Source: Candidatus Methanophagales archaeon (GTDB lineage Archaea > Halobacteriota > Syntropharchaeia > Alkanophagales > Methanospirareceae). Taken from it: a DNA stretch of 64,000 nt. The stretch is from the NCBI GenBank assembly GCA_024699715.1, contig JANPRD010000001.1, positions 27,923 to 91,922 of the forward strand, read 5' to 3'. The notes beneath the pieces were generated by a model. It was not told the origin of the DNA. It ran no database searches and was given only the letters and a program-made list of their open reading frames with translations. Below, piece after piece: positions 18,271-27,432 of the stretch; the first letter of the stretch is position 1; each line of letters starts with the position of its first letter. Both the position numbers and the translations under genes were made by a program.

Positions 18271-19917
18271 ATGGAAAGCAGAAGTGAAGGGGTAGAGGAG
18301 CGAGATAAGGTCGTAATTTTAGATTTCGGCGGGCAATACTCACATTTAATAGTGCGAAGATGCAGAGAGTTGGGCGTGTATGCGGAGCTTTTACCCTATG
18401 ATTTCCCTGTTGAAGAGCTGAAGAAGGGCGTTGAGCGTGAGAAAGGGAAGGGTAAAATCATGGGAATAATATTTTCGGGCAGCCCATTCAGCGTTCTTGA
18501 CGAAAATTCTCCGAAATGCTCTTCTGCGGTGCTGAACTTGGGCGTTCCCGTGCTCGGAATCTGCTACGGCGCTCAGCTTATTGCCCACTTGAATGGCGGT
18601 CGTGTCCGCAGAGGCGAAAGAGGTGAGTTCGGCAGTGCAGATTTCTTCTTCAAGAAGGAAGAGAGGCTGTTCAAAGGCATCGCTGACAGCGAAAGTGGTG
18701 GCAGTGGTGGCAGTGGTGAAGGCGAAGGTGACGGAAAGGTAGGAAAAACAAAAGTGTGGATGTCGCATGAGGATGTGATTGAGGATTTAGGAAGCGGTGG
18801 CGAGGTCATTGGTTGGACGGAGAACACACCTGTTGCAGCATTCCGCATAAGAAGCAACATTTACGGCGTGCAATTCCACCCTGAAGTGCATCACACCGAA
18901 AAAGGTAAGGAGATTTTGCGCAATTTTCTTTTTGAAATCTGCTTTTGTGAGAGAAATTGGCGAATAGACGAGGATTTTGTGCGTAAGAAGGTTGAGGAGA
19001 TTCGCAGAGAGGTCGGAGATGGCAGAGTAGTTTGTGCGTTGAGCGGGGGCGTAGATTCATTCACGACAGCGGTTCTCGTCCACAAGGCGATTGGTGAGCG
19101 ACTGACTTGCATTTTCATTGACCACGGTCTTCTTCGTGAGGGCGAGCGAGAGGAAGTTTTGAAATCGCTTGAGAATTCAGGTATGCGATTCGTGTTTGTA
19201 GACGCTTCGCAGAGATTTTTGAGTGCGTTGCGTGGCGTTAAAGATGCGGAGGAGAAGCGGAAGGTGATTGGAAGGCTCTTTTTGGAGGTTTTTGAGGAGG
19301 AGGCGAGAAAAATAGGAGCGGAATTCCTCGCTCAAGGCACGATTTATCCAGATAGAATAGAGAGTGCGAGGGCAGGAGCATCAAAAGGAAGAGCATCACG
19401 CATAAAATCGCATCATAATGTCGGTGCTTTGCCCGAAAGGTTGAACTTGAAGTTAGTGGAGCCGTTGCGTGATTTGTATAAGGACGAGGTCAGGGCGTTG
19501 GCGAAGACGCTTCGCATTCCTGAAGGAATTCTGAAGAGGCATCCTTTCCCCGGTCCAGGGCTCGCAGCACGGATTATTGGCGAAGTGACAGCGGAGAAAC
19601 TGCGTATTTGTCGCTCCGCATCAAGAATTGTTGAGGAAGAGTTGCGGAAAAGCGGTTGGTATGAGCGAGTTTGGCAGGCGTTTGCGGTTGTTGGAGATGA
19701 CCTCGCCACTGGCGTTTTCGGGGATGCTCGTAAAGTCGGTAGAATTGTCATTATTCGCATCGTTTCATCCGAAGAGGCGATGACCGCAGACTTCGTGAGG
19801 TTGCCTTACGAAATCCTTGAAAGGATGAGCAGACGCATCACAAACGAGGTTGAAGGCGTCACATGGGTCGCTTACGCAGTCTCCTCAAAACCGCCTTCAA
19901 CTATTGAGCCGTGCTGA
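18271..19917 (+). CDS. guaA: GMP synthase, single-chain (amidotransferase + synthetase)
   Basis: 548 residues, converts XMP to GMP. Residues about 10-220 are a class I glutamine amidotransferase with the nucleophile in VLGICYGAQLI and the His-Glu pair in VQFHPEVHHTE. The ATP pyrophosphatase begins near residue 240 (CALSGGVDSFTTAVL), then DHGLLREGE and the C-terminal dimerisation/XMP part (HPFPGPGLAARIIGE). Most archaea encode these halves as separate GuaAa and GuaAb; here they are fused in bacterial style. A Gly/Ser/Glu insertion (SGGSGGSGEGEGDGK) lies in the amidotransferase at residues 144-160. Housekeeping role certain. Confidence 0.95.
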   Translation: MESRSEGVEERDKVVILDFGGQYSHLIVRRCRELGVYAELLPYDFPVEELKKGVEREKGKGKIMGIIFSGSPFSVLDENSPKCSSAVLNLGVPVLGICYGAQLIAHLNGGRVRRGERGEFGSADFFFKKEERLFKGIADSESGGSGGSGEGEGDGKVGKTKVWMSHEDVIEDLGSGGEVIGWTENTPVAAFRIRSNIYGVQFHPEVHHTEKGKEILRNFLFEICFCERNWRIDEDFVRKKVEEIRREVGDGRVVCALSGGVDSFTTAVLVHKAIGERLTCIFIDHGLLREGEREEVLKSLENSGMRFVFVDASQRFLSALRGVKDAEEKRKVIGRLFLEVFEEEARKIGAEFLAQGTIYPDRIESARAGASKGRASRIKSHHNVGALPERLNLKLVEPLRDLYKDEVRALAKTLRIPEGILKRHPFPGPGLAARIIGEVTAEKLRICRSASRIVEEELRKSGWYERVWQAFAVVGDDLATGVFGDARKVGRIVIIRIVSSEEAMTADFVRLPYEILERMSRRITNEVEGVTWVAYAVSSKPPSTIEPC

Positions 19918-19973
19918 ATTATAAGCATTAAAGAAGAAAGAGATAACTAGCTCGGTCTATCCTCTTTTAAAGC

Positions 19974-19990
19974 AAAAATATATAAAATTA
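19974..19990 (+). promoter_or_regulatory. TATA/BRE promoter of pyrF operon
   Basis: The run AAAAATATATAAAATTA has its TATA centre near 19982, about 25 bases before the ATG at 20007. That spacing predicts transcription starting at or next to the start codon, hence a leaderless mRNA; no Shine-Dalgarno is visible in between. Confidence 0.75.
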
Positions 19991-20006
19991 TAATTGATTG
20001 AAATCC

Positions 20007-20666
20007 ATGCGATTAAGAAAGGAGCGAGGGATAATTGTTGCATTTGACATGGAGAATGTAGAATTAGCGACGAAATTGGCTGAAGATTTGAGAGGTGTGG
20101 AAGGGAATTTCGCTATTAAAATAGGGAGACCTCTGGAGATGCAGGTGGGCAAAAAGATAATTACGAAGATAAAAGAGATTTCAGAGTTGCCCATTATATA
20201 TGATGGAAAAATTGCAGATATTCCATACATAAGTCGTAAAATTGCGGAAATCGCTTATGATGCTGGTGCTGATGCAGTAATAGTGCAGGGTTTTGTCGGT
20301 TCAGATGTGCTGAAAGAAATAAGGGAATTGGATAAAGGGGATTTGATTGTAGTAATAGAGATGACACATAAGGGAAGTGATGAGTTCATTCGTGCGGAAG
20401 CAGAGAGAATTGCGCTCATGAGCAGAGAAATAGGTGTTGACGGTGTTGTGCTTCCTGCAAACAAACCGGAAAGGCTGAGAAAGCTTGCAGCTCTCATAGA
20501 TGCGTATATAATTTCACCAGGCATTAAGGTGCAGGGTGCAAGACCTGGCGATGCCATCCTTGCAGGTGCTGATTATGAGGTCGTGGGAAGAGCGATATAT
20601 GGATCGGAAGACCCAAAGAAAGCGGCAGAGGAGATTTATAAGGAGGTGCTGGAGCGTTGCAAATGA
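20007..20666 (+). CDS. pyrF: Orotidine 5'-phosphate decarboxylase
   Basis: 219 residues, last step of UMP synthesis. Key sites: IVAFDMEN (substrate Asp), FAIKIGRPL (Lys), the catalytic D-x-K-x-x-D in YDGKIADIPYI, EMTHKGSDEF and SPGIKVQGARPGDAILAGADY for phosphate binding. I chose the ATG at 20007 rather than the upstream TTG because of the promoter spacing. Its stop overlaps the pyrE start by four bases (ATGA), so the two are translationally coupled. The region is visibly richer in A+T than the preceding kilobases and lacks the charged insertions of neighbouring genes. Confidence 0.95.
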   Translation: MRLRKERGIIVAFDMENVELATKLAEDLRGVEGNFAIKIGRPLEMQVGKKIITKIKEISELPIIYDGKIADIPYISRKIAEIAYDAGADAVIVQGFVGSDVLKEIRELDKGDLIVVIEMTHKGSDEFIRAEAERIALMSREIGVDGVVLPANKPERLRKLAALIDAYIISPGIKVQGARPGDAILAGADYEVVGRAIYGSEDPKKAAEEIYKEVLERCK

Positions 20667-21328
20667 AAGCTTATGAGGAAAGATTCCTTTTACATTTAGT
20701 TAAGACAGGTGCAATAAAATTTGGAGAGTTCCGATTGAAGAGCGGACGCATTTCGCCATACTTCATAAACTTGGCAGATGCGATGAAAACAGGTGAAGAT
20801 GCGATAGAAGTTGCGGATGCTTTTGTCGCAAAAATCATGGAAATAGGCACCGATTTTGACTACATCCATGGCGCAGCATATAAAGGAATCCCACTTGCAG
20901 CTCTGATTGCGGCAAGATTAAGCGAACTGCACAACATAAATGTGAGATGGGGTTATGACAGAAAGGAGAAAAAGGAGCACGGTGTCCCTTCAGAGGAAGT
21001 TATTGTCGGTGATTTAAGGGATAATGATACAGTGTTGATTGTAGATGATGTAATCACGACAGGAATGACAAAGATTGAAATATGGGAAAAATTGAGAGTG
21101 AAGAGAGTGCGACCGAAGGGCATAGTTGTTGCTGTTGACCGAGAAGAGCTGAGCGACGCAGACAAAGAAATGCTCAAAAATAAGCGTTTAAACATATTTC
21201 CGATTCTTAGGATAACGCAGATATTTGATTTCCTTTTAAATAAAGAAATAAATGGAAGAATTTATGTCAATGAGCAAATAAGAAAGCGTTTGGAGGAATA
21301 TCTAAGAAGATACGGTGAGAAGAAATGA
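20663..21328 (+). CDS. pyrE: Orotate phosphoribosyltransferase
   Basis: 221 residues. It transfers phosphoribosyl from PRPP to orotate. The PRPP-binding motif TVLIVDDVITTGMTK (two acidic residues and TTG loop) is perfect near residue 133. DYIHGAAYKGIPLAALIA gives the pyrophosphate loop, and RKEKKEHG the flexible catalytic loop. The C-terminal 40 residues (ILRITQIFDFLLNKEING...) resemble the longer PyrE type. It overlaps pyrF (4 bases) upstream and the HD-protein gene (4 bases) downstream, making a three-gene coupled operon. Confidence 0.95.
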   Translation: MKAYEERFLLHLVKTGAIKFGEFRLKSGRISPYFINLADAMKTGEDAIEVADAFVAKIMEIGTDFDYIHGAAYKGIPLAALIAARLSELHNINVRWGYDRKEKKEHGVPSEEVIVGDLRDNDTVLIVDDVITTGMTKIEIWEKLRVKRVRPKGIVVAVDREELSDADKEMLKNKRLNIFPILRITQIFDFLLNKEINGRIYVNEQIRKRLEEYLRRYGEKK

Positions 21329-22818
21329 CAGAAATTACAGATAGCGTATTGATAAACAACTTATATAGGATATTATGCTTACCCGAATTTGGATTGAATA
21401 GATTTAGGGAGATTTTTGAGGAAATAGGCATATTATCTGAAGTGGAAAATGGAGAAATTAGGCATGAACAAATCAGAAGAATCAATGAGTGGATGGAAAG
21501 AAACAGAGGAAGTAATAATGATGAAATTAGATTTATAGAATATTTGGAAAAATTTAGAAAGCTTAGCAAGAGTGAAGGAAATTTTAATGAACAATTGGAG
21601 GTGACAAAAAATATTATCGATTATCTTTTAAAATTACTACCTACTCCTTCTTCTCAACTATTACTATTGTTCGTACTATATATGAGGATAATGTGGAGGG
21701 TGATGTTGAGTTATCTTCCGAAAACACAAGAACATGCATTGAGAATAGCGAAGTTCAGAAGAGACAATATTATACATTCATTCAGAGTTTTCCTCTTAGG
21801 TTGCTATATACTATACAGTTTATACGATGAAAAGGGAGATTACATAACCAAATGTTTCAAGGAAGACCTCAAATTAATATGTGAGTGCCTCTCGGATGAT
21901 TTTAAAAGATTAATATTTGGGACACTCCCTGATGAGATAATAAGGCAACACATAGAGGAGGTAGAATTTAATATTAGAGATATACTATTGATGTGGCTTC
22001 TTCCGTCGCTATTTCATGATATTGGCAAACCAGTAGAGGATGCTGTAGAAGAAATCAAAAGATTAATGAATACTTACAATATAGAAGGGATTGACATAGA
22101 CAGCCTGGTTTTCAGCGTCGCAGAAGTTCTAAAAGTTAATAGTAATAAAGTAGAGGAATTCACCGAACTATTAGAGAAAATATTAAGAGATAGTGATAAT
22201 AATAACTCTAATTTTTGTGGACAAATACGCCAGTTTCTCCGTAATAGAACAGGGTCGGAAAAGAAATGGGATCATGGGATTTTGAGTGCTATGATGTTGT
22301 ATTCTTTAGGTGATATTACGGAAGAGTTATCCATAGGAGAAAGGTTATCCACAGAATTGCTTCGTAATTCTCCTTATTTACTTTTACTGTTATATCCACT
22401 TATCGCAATTATGCTACATACGGAACCATCTAAATACATATTTTGCACATCATTAACGCAACTTCTCATTATATGCGATGAATTACAAGAGTGGAACCGC
22501 ATAACAGCAATCGGAGATAGAGAAGTGAGGATATTTCCCTGTAAGAGTTTGCATATGGAGTTAGAAAATAGAGAGATGCGAGTATTTATACCTTACGAAA
22601 GACCAATAGATGTAATAAGTCAGGAAATATTCAGAAGGTTTGACCCGAAAAGACGATGGAGAGAAATTGCTAAGGGAAACCCTGTTTGCAGAAATAACGA
22701 TCTCCTCCTTCAGAAAATAACCGTTCATGTTTTACTGGATCAGACATGTAAAATTTGCACAATAGAGATACATCCTAATGGAATAAATTATAGTATTTCT
22801 CATCCATTTTTATATTGA
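21325..22818 (+). CDS. HD-superfamily protein coupled to pyrFE, HD-CE-like
   Basis: 497 residues. The ATG overlaps the pyrE stop. Residues 151, 231-232, 317, 365 and 385 give the spaced pattern H...HD...H...H...D (HSFRVF, LFHDIGKP, WDHGIL, MLHTEP, ICDELQ), the metal-binding set of HD phosphohydrolases. Such enzymes hydrolyse phosphoesters, often of nucleotides or cyclic nucleotides. The N-terminal 130 residues and C-terminal 110 (an extended part ending TCKICTIEIHPNGINYS) are not recognised. The gene runs tail to tail into the phosphoribosyltransferase gene, sharing 19 bases. From memory, HD and PRTase families have been paired in computational surveys of conflict systems; I cannot check that here. 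Substrate unknown. Confidence 0.8.
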   Translation: MTEITDSVLINNLYRILCLPEFGLNRFREIFEEIGILSEVENGEIRHEQIRRINEWMERNRGSNNDEIRFIEYLEKFRKLSKSEGNFNEQLEVTKNIIDYLLKLLPTPSSQLLLLFVLYMRIMWRVMLSYLPKTQEHALRIAKFRRDNIIHSFRVFLLGCYILYSLYDEKGDYITKCFKEDLKLICECLSDDFKRLIFGTLPDEIIRQHIEEVEFNIRDILLMWLLPSLFHDIGKPVEDAVEEIKRLMNTYNIEGIDIDSLVFSVAEVLKVNSNKVEEFTELLEKILRDSDNNNSNFCGQIRQFLRNRTGSEKKWDHGILSAMMLYSLGDITEELSIGERLSTELLRNSPYLLLLLYPLIAIMLHTEPSKYIFCTSLTQLLIICDELQEWNRITAIGDREVRIFPCKSLHMELENREMRVFIPYERPIDVISQEIFRRFDPKRRWREIAKGNPVCRNNDLLLQKITVHVLLDQTCKICTIEIHPNGINYSISHPFLY

Positions 22819-24395
22819 TCTTCTATCCTTATTTTTATAAAATCATCGTATATAAATTCCTTTCCATACTTTTTCCTTAGTTCTTCCTTCAATTCATTTA
22901 TGTGATTTTCATTCACTATATATGCACCTATCTTAATGTCCATTTTTTTGAATTTTTCCTCTCCGAGAATTTTATAAATATCCTTAATAATTTTTTTAAC
23001 ATGTTCTCCTTTATCAATAGCATCATCAAATATAATTATTTTTTCCAATTCTTCTAACTTTTTTTCATCTTTCAATTTCCAAATTTTTAGTTTCAATTTA
23101 AATTCTTCATCCGAAACGACCTTTAACCTTTTCTCTTCTAATTTCTCTTTAATCGTTTTATCGTCAGTTTTGTGCTCAACAAAAGCATATCCCTTCCTCA
23201 ACAGTAATACCAAGAACTTATACCCATGTTTATTCGCATAATTTCCAATTCTTTCCATAATTTCTTCTATTTCCCTCTCAATATTTTTAATTTCTTCGTG
23301 AAGGAATTTTGGAGGTTTGAATTCATCATGTGGTTCTTGGATTTCCTGTTCAGCGTCCTCAAATAATTCCTTTAATTCTGGCAATTTCTCCATTAAAATT
23401 TCCTTTATTTTATTTTCATTTCCTATATTTGTGTCTTTATATTTACTGCTCACGTAATTCCAGAAGCATTTATTAATCTTAAAATTGAACTTTTTCCTGA
23501 AATGACTTAAGAATTCTGATACAAAATCCATTGTTATGTTAAACAATATGCAGTCACGGCACACTTCCTCCTCTCCATACGCATTTCTGTAATCTGCAAA
23601 ATCATTCTCACAGAACTTATAATCATAATTATAAGAACATTCCTTTTTCTTTATGCAAGGTATTTTTGGATTAATAATAGGAATCAGCTGAAACTTATAT
23701 GCTTCCGCATTTCCATCTAAGAAAAATATAAAGCGTATCTTGCGCTGAGGGATTTCTATTTTACTTTTTTCATAGGGAATATCATAGATACCTATTTTCT
23801 TCTTGCTTGGATGGTAGAATCTGATGTCGGATTCGTAAACGCCACCAGCATTAATTTCCTTTCTCAATTCTTGCATTTTTTTCCATAACTCTTCATACGG
23901 TATTTTCTTTAATAAACCTTCTATAATTAAATGGTCAGGGTCAAGAATTTCCCCTATATGTGCGAAATAATTTATTATTCTATTCTCAACTTCCCTACGG
24001 AAACCACTTATTGTAATGAATTTCTCATATAATTCTATAGGTTTGATGTGTTCATCAATATTTTGGAATGGTATAGAAATTTCTCCTCTGTTAAAAAATC
24101 GTCTTTCCCAATATCCGTTGACTTTTTCCCATTTTGCCGTCAGTATTCCTGCATCTAATAATTTATCCAATACCCTCTCAACATCTTCTTTATCTGAGAT
24201 TCTATTAATTAATTCCTCATAGGAATATCCTTCATCGCGCCTTTTTGTCGTATATAAAAATATCTCCGCTGCTGCGGGGTCATATCCCAACATTCGCTCA
24301 AGAACATTTTCCGTTTTCAGGAACATTATGTCAAGCGCTGTAAGTGTAACTCGCCTTTTTTCCCCATCCTCCAATATCCAGACTTCCTCTCCCAT
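22800..24395 (-). CDS. wHTH - Cys cluster - phosphoribosyltransferase-like protein
   Basis: About 531 residues. Residues 55-90 look like a winged helix (SYEELINRISDKEDVERVLDK, LLDAGILTA). The middle has five Cys (about 247, 253, 262, 279, 282) in a C-x5-C-x8-C...C-x2-C arrangement that may bind zinc. The C-terminal 130 residues look like a phosphoribosyltransferase fold: FLVLLLRKGYAFVE as the first strand and loop, then IIIFDDAIDKGEHV as the PRPP motif. Coiled, Glu/Lys-rich helices link them. It lacks an obvious purine or pyrimidine hood, so an acceptor cannot be named. Start chosen at 24395 from a strong Shine-Dalgarno. Convergent with the HD gene; AT-rich, unlike flanking genes. Possible effector or regulator of a defence or nucleotide-stress module. 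Confidence 0.75.
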   Translation of the reverse strand: MGEEVWILEDGEKRRVTLTALDIMFLKTENVLERMLGYDPAAAEIFLYTTKRRDEGYSYEELINRISDKEDVERVLDKLLDAGILTAKWEKVNGYWERRFFNRGEISIPFQNIDEHIKPIELYEKFITISGFRREVENRIINYFAHIGEILDPDHLIIEGLLKKIPYEELWKKMQELRKEINAGGVYESDIRFYHPSKKKIGIYDIPYEKSKIEIPQRKIRFIFFLDGNAEAYKFQLIPIINPKIPCIKKKECSYNYDYKFCENDFADYRNAYGEEEVCRDCILFNITMDFVSEFLSHFRKKFNFKINKCFWNYVSSKYKDTNIGNENKIKEILMEKLPELKELFEDAEQEIQEPHDEFKPPKFLHEEIKNIEREIEEIMERIGNYANKHGYKFLVLLLRKGYAFVEHKTDDKTIKEKLEEKRLKVVSDEEFKLKLKIWKLKDEKKLEELEKIIIFDDAIDKGEHVKKIIKDIYKILGEEKFKKMDIKIGAYIVNENHINELKEELRKKYGKEFIYDDFIKIRIEDQYKNG

Positions 24396-24402
24396 ACCCC
24401 TC

Positions 24403-24409
24403 CACCTCC
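24403..24409 (-). promoter_or_regulatory. Ribosome binding site fixing the PRTase start
   Basis: GGAGGTG on the minus strand lies seven bases before the ATG at 24395. The in-frame ATG at 24434 would place this motif inside the coding sequence as Arg-Arg-Trp, so the shorter start is preferred. Confidence 0.7.
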
Positions 24410-24572
24410 TAACAAGAACCTTTCTCATAAACATTATATTTAAAATGTAGTGTTTTTTAATTTTCCATAATATTATTTAAATATCTTCGACATCTCAAAA
24501 TTTTTTTCGGTAAGGGGCGGCGACAGACAGTTTAATTTAGGGTGAGAGCGTAAAAGGGAGTGAGTGCGTGGT

Positions 24573-25592
24573 ATGTCATCGGATTTTGAGATTGGGACGG
24601 ATTTGGTGAAGCGAGGATTTGCGAAGATGCAGAAGGGCGGGGTCATCATGGATGTGACGAACGCATCGCAGGCAGAAATTGCGGAGGATGCGGGTGCGGT
24701 TGCGGTGATGGCTCTTCACAAGGTTCCAGCAGACATAAGAGCAGAGGGAGGCGTCGCAAGAATGGCGGACCCCGCAAGAATCCTTGAAATAATGGATGCG
24801 GTCACGATACCAGTGATGGCGAAGTGCCGCATAGGACATGTTGCGGAGGCTCGTGCTTTGGAGGCGTTAGGCGTTGACATGATTGACGAATCAGAGGTGC
24901 TTACGCCTGCTGACAATTTTTTCCACATAGACAAGCGGAAGTTCACCGTGCCTTTCGTCTGCGGCGCTCGTTCATTGGGCGAAGCCGTTCGGCGCATCTG
25001 GGAAGGAGCAGCGATGATTCGCACAAAGGGCGAAGCAGGCACGGGAAATGTCGTTGAGGCGGTGAAGCACATGCGAATGATGAATTTTGCGATTGCCACG
25101 CTACAAAAGATGACAGAGGAGGAAATTCATGCGGTTGCGGAGAAGTATGCGAGTGCTTACACTAAACTTGCGAGTCTCGTTGCGAGAGAAGAGATGGGTC
25201 TCTCAACTGAGGCATTTGAGGCGTTGCTCTGCGAGCGAGGAGAGCCTGTTTTTGAGGAATACACGCTTGAAGAGATTAAGGAGGGCATTCACGAGGTTCT
25301 GCTTGAAGTGAAGCGTTTAGGAAGGCTTCCAGTCGTTAATTTCGCAGCTGGCGGTGTCGCAACTCCTGCGGACGCAGCATTAATGATGCAACTCGGCGCA
25401 GACGGCGTTTTCGTAGGTTCAGGCATATTCAAATCTGCGAACCCTGAGGGGTATGCTCGTGCAATCGTTGAAGCGGTTCAGCACTACGACGACCCAAAAA
25501 CAGTTGCAGAAGTCTCAAAAGGCTTGGGAGAGGCGATGCGAGGAAAGGAAATCGCTGCCCTTAATGAGAAACTGCAAGTGAGAGGGCTTTGA
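24573..25592 (+). CDS. pdxS: Pyridoxal 5'-phosphate synthase, lyase subunit
   Basis: About 339 residues. PdxS builds PLP from ribose 5-phosphate, glyceraldehyde 3-phosphate and ammonia supplied by PdxT. A (beta/alpha)8 barrel with [27 protein letters not shown] (catalytic Lys), [32 protein letters not shown] and the phosphate site [15 protein letters not shown]. It has the archaeal mid-region insertion ([20 protein letters not shown]). A GTG at 24564 could add three residues. pdxT follows 51 bases later. Confidence 0.97.
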   Translation: MSSDFEIGTDLVKRGFAKMQKGGVIMDVTNASQAEIAEDAGAVAVMALHKVPADIRAEGGVARMADPARILEIMDAVTIPVMAKCRIGHVAEARALEALGVDMIDESEVLTPADNFFHIDKRKFTVPFVCGARSLGEAVRRIWEGAAMIRTKGEAGTGNVVEAVKHMRMMNFAIATLQKMTEEEIHAVAEKYASAYTKLASLVAREEMGLSTEAFEALLCERGEPVFEEYTLEEIKEGIHEVLLEVKRLGRLPVVNFAAGGVATPADAALMMQLGADGVFVGSGIFKSANPEGYARAIVEAVQHYDDPKTVAEVSKGLGEAMRGKEIAALNEKLQVRGL

Positions 25593-25643
25593 GTTTCAAT
25601 TTCCGCTCTCTTTCTTTTCTCTACTTGTTGCTTCCTCGTCAAG

Positions 25644-26240
25644 ATGCGAGTTGCGGTTGTGGGCGTTCAGGGAGATGTAGAGGAGCATGTTTTCGCAACG
25701 AAGAGAGCGATGCGGAATCTCGGTGTTGATGGCGAGGTCATTGCGACTCGTAAGCGGGGGGTTGTGGCGAAGAGCGACGCTGTTATTTTACCGGGCGGAG
25801 AAAGCACGACAATAAGCAAATTGATTTTCAGGGAGGGCATCGCCGAAGAAATCCTGCTCGCCGCAGAGGAAGGGAAGCAAATCATGGGGACTTGCGCAGG
25901 TCTCATTCTTCTTGCCTCTGAAGGAGATGAGCAGGTGGCAAAGACAGGCACGAAACTCCTCCGCCTCATGGACATTTCAGTGCGAAGGAACGCATTCGGC
26001 AGACAACGAGAAAGCTTTCAATGCTCGCTGAATTTTGAAGGTGTCGGGGAAGTGCCTGCTGTTTTCATTAGAGCGCCTGCAATCACCCGCATCGGCAAGG
26101 ATGTGAAGCCCCTCGCTCACTTGAATGAATTTGTTGTCGCAGCTCAGCAGAAGAACATACTCGCACTCGCTTTCCATCCCGAACTCACTGAAGACACTCG
26201 CATCCACGAGTATTTCCTGCGAAATGCACTGAAATCCTGA
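25644..26240 (+). CDS. pdxT: Pyridoxal 5'-phosphate synthase, glutaminase subunit
   Basis: 198 residues. A class I glutamine amidotransferase that feeds ammonia to PdxS. Signature LPGGESTTISKL near residue 50, the nucleophile in GTCAGLILLAS near residue 80, RNAFGRQRESF, and the His-Glu pair in AFHPELTEDTRIHEYFL at the C-terminus. Length normal. Pairs with pdxS in one operon. Confidence 0.97.
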   Translation: MRVAVVGVQGDVEEHVFATKRAMRNLGVDGEVIATRKRGVVAKSDAVILPGGESTTISKLIFREGIAEEILLAAEEGKQIMGTCAGLILLASEGDEQVAKTGTKLLRLMDISVRRNAFGRQRESFQCSLNFEGVGEVPAVFIRAPAITRIGKDVKPLAHLNEFVVAAQQKNILALAFHPELTEDTRIHEYFLRNALKS

Positions 26241-26263
26241 AATTTTCGCTCTTACGCCCTATT

Positions 26264-26893
26264 TCACACGCTACTTATCCTTTTCTGATATATTCTTGAT
26301 GCGATTCCGAGAGCGGATGCTATGATAGCGACCGCAAAAGTGCTTGTGAAACCCACATTAATAGGTGCAGATATGCGGAAATTGCCAGAAGACATGGCGA
26401 ACTTCCCAGTTCCTACGATGTATGGCATGGAGAAATCTATCAATGCACCGCCCATGAGTTGAGTTGCGGAATTCACGAGAAATGTTGCGATGAAAAGCAC
26501 GACGACAAATGCGACGACGAGCCAGAGGAGTTTCAGCGATGAGAAGCGGACAAGCGTCTCAGCACTTTCAGCATGCTTCTCCGAGAGTGAGAGGAGCGAG
26601 CCTGCGAGCAGAGCGGCGCCGAAGTAAGCGTAGCAGAGTTTGAAAGCGAGGCAGAGCCACCAAAGAAGAGGGGAGAGCTGCACCGCCTCTGCCGTTGAAA
26701 TCTGCTTGTTGAAAATGAGGAATTTGAATTCAAATGGAGATGCGAGGATGCTGAAAATGCCCCCGTCTGTGCCAAGAGTGAGATGCCACCATGCCCCTGA
26801 AAACGGCAGTAAAAGTGTCAAGATGCCTGCGAGGACACCAAAAAAGTTCAAACGCCTCCAAAGCCTCTCAGACGCCTTTTCCACTGTTGTCAC
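26264..26893 (-). CDS. Integral membrane protein of unknown function
   Basis: 209 residues with about five hydrophobic segments: FFGVLAGILTLLLPF, LLWWLCLAFKLCYAYFG, LLWLVVAFVVVLFIATFLV and FAVAIIASALGIA among them. The loop between the first two segments is long and probably outside (GAWWHLTLGTDGGIFS). No family recognised. Its ATG overlaps the stop of the upstream secreted-protein gene by four bases, so the two products are very likely partners at the membrane. Confidence 0.7.
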   Translation of the reverse strand: MTTVEKASERLWRRLNFFGVLAGILTLLLPFSGAWWHLTLGTDGGIFSILASPFEFKFLIFNKQISTAEAVQLSPLLWWLCLAFKLCYAYFGAALLAGSLLSLSEKHAESAETLVRFSSLKLLWLVVAFVVVLFIATFLVNSATQLMGGALIDFSMPYIVGTGKFAMSSGNFRISAPINVGFTSTFAVAIIASALGIASRIYQKRISSV

Positions 26894-27432
26894 CCCCTCC
26901 AGCTCCTCCTGTCTGCTGCTGTCGGCGGTGGCGTTGCGAAGCTCTGAAACTCAACCTCCACGCCTTTCACCTCCATTTTCAAAGTGATTTTGCCCACTTC
27001 AAGCCCCGCTGCTGCTTGCTGTGCGGAAGAGGCGTTGAACGGTGCTTCAAATCGTAGGATTGCAGAGCCTCCCGCAGGAATCACCACAGGCTCCACCAAA
27101 TTGAACTCACTGCCTCCTGCGTAGAGCGACGCAGATTTCACCGTTACATTCGCAGGGAAAGGCGAGCGGGCGGAAAGCGTGACGAACATTTTGTCCCCTT
27201 CAACGCCAGCGTCCTCAATTTTCAGAAACTCCTCCCCTCTTGTTGCGTTGAGCGGTGTGAGCATCTTCTCCGCAAGCACTTCTTCAGGAGACGCCGAGAA
27301 CAGCGTTGATTTCAGCGAGAAGCCGTGTGTTGCGAATGCTGCAAGAATACAAAGAATGAAGAGCAGCGTCGGAATCACACGCAAGACCCACTTTAACACG
27401 CCCATTTTCTCACCCTCTCTTTTTATTTTCAC
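26890..27432 (-). CDS. Membrane-anchored LEA14/WHy-like beta-sandwich protein, tentative
   Basis: 180 residues. A basic start and one hydrophobic helix (VIPTLLFILCILAAFATHG) anchor or export it. The rest is beta-rich: VTLSARSPFPANVTVKSASLY resembles the N-P-F-P-type strand of LEA14/WHy domains, followed by VVIPAGGSAILRFEAPF. The C-terminus is Pro/Ala/Arg rich. Translationally coupled to the integral membrane protein downstream. The role could be surface binding or envelope maintenance; the fold assignment is a guess from pattern. Confidence 0.6.
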   Translation of the reverse strand: MKIKREGEKMGVLKWVLRVIPTLLFILCILAAFATHGFSLKSTLFSASPEEVLAEKMLTPLNATRGEEFLKIEDAGVEGDKMFVTLSARSPFPANVTVKSASLYAGGSEFNLVEPVVIPAGGSAILRFEAPFNASSAQQAAAGLEVGKITLKMEVKGVEVEFQSFATPPPTAADRRSWRG

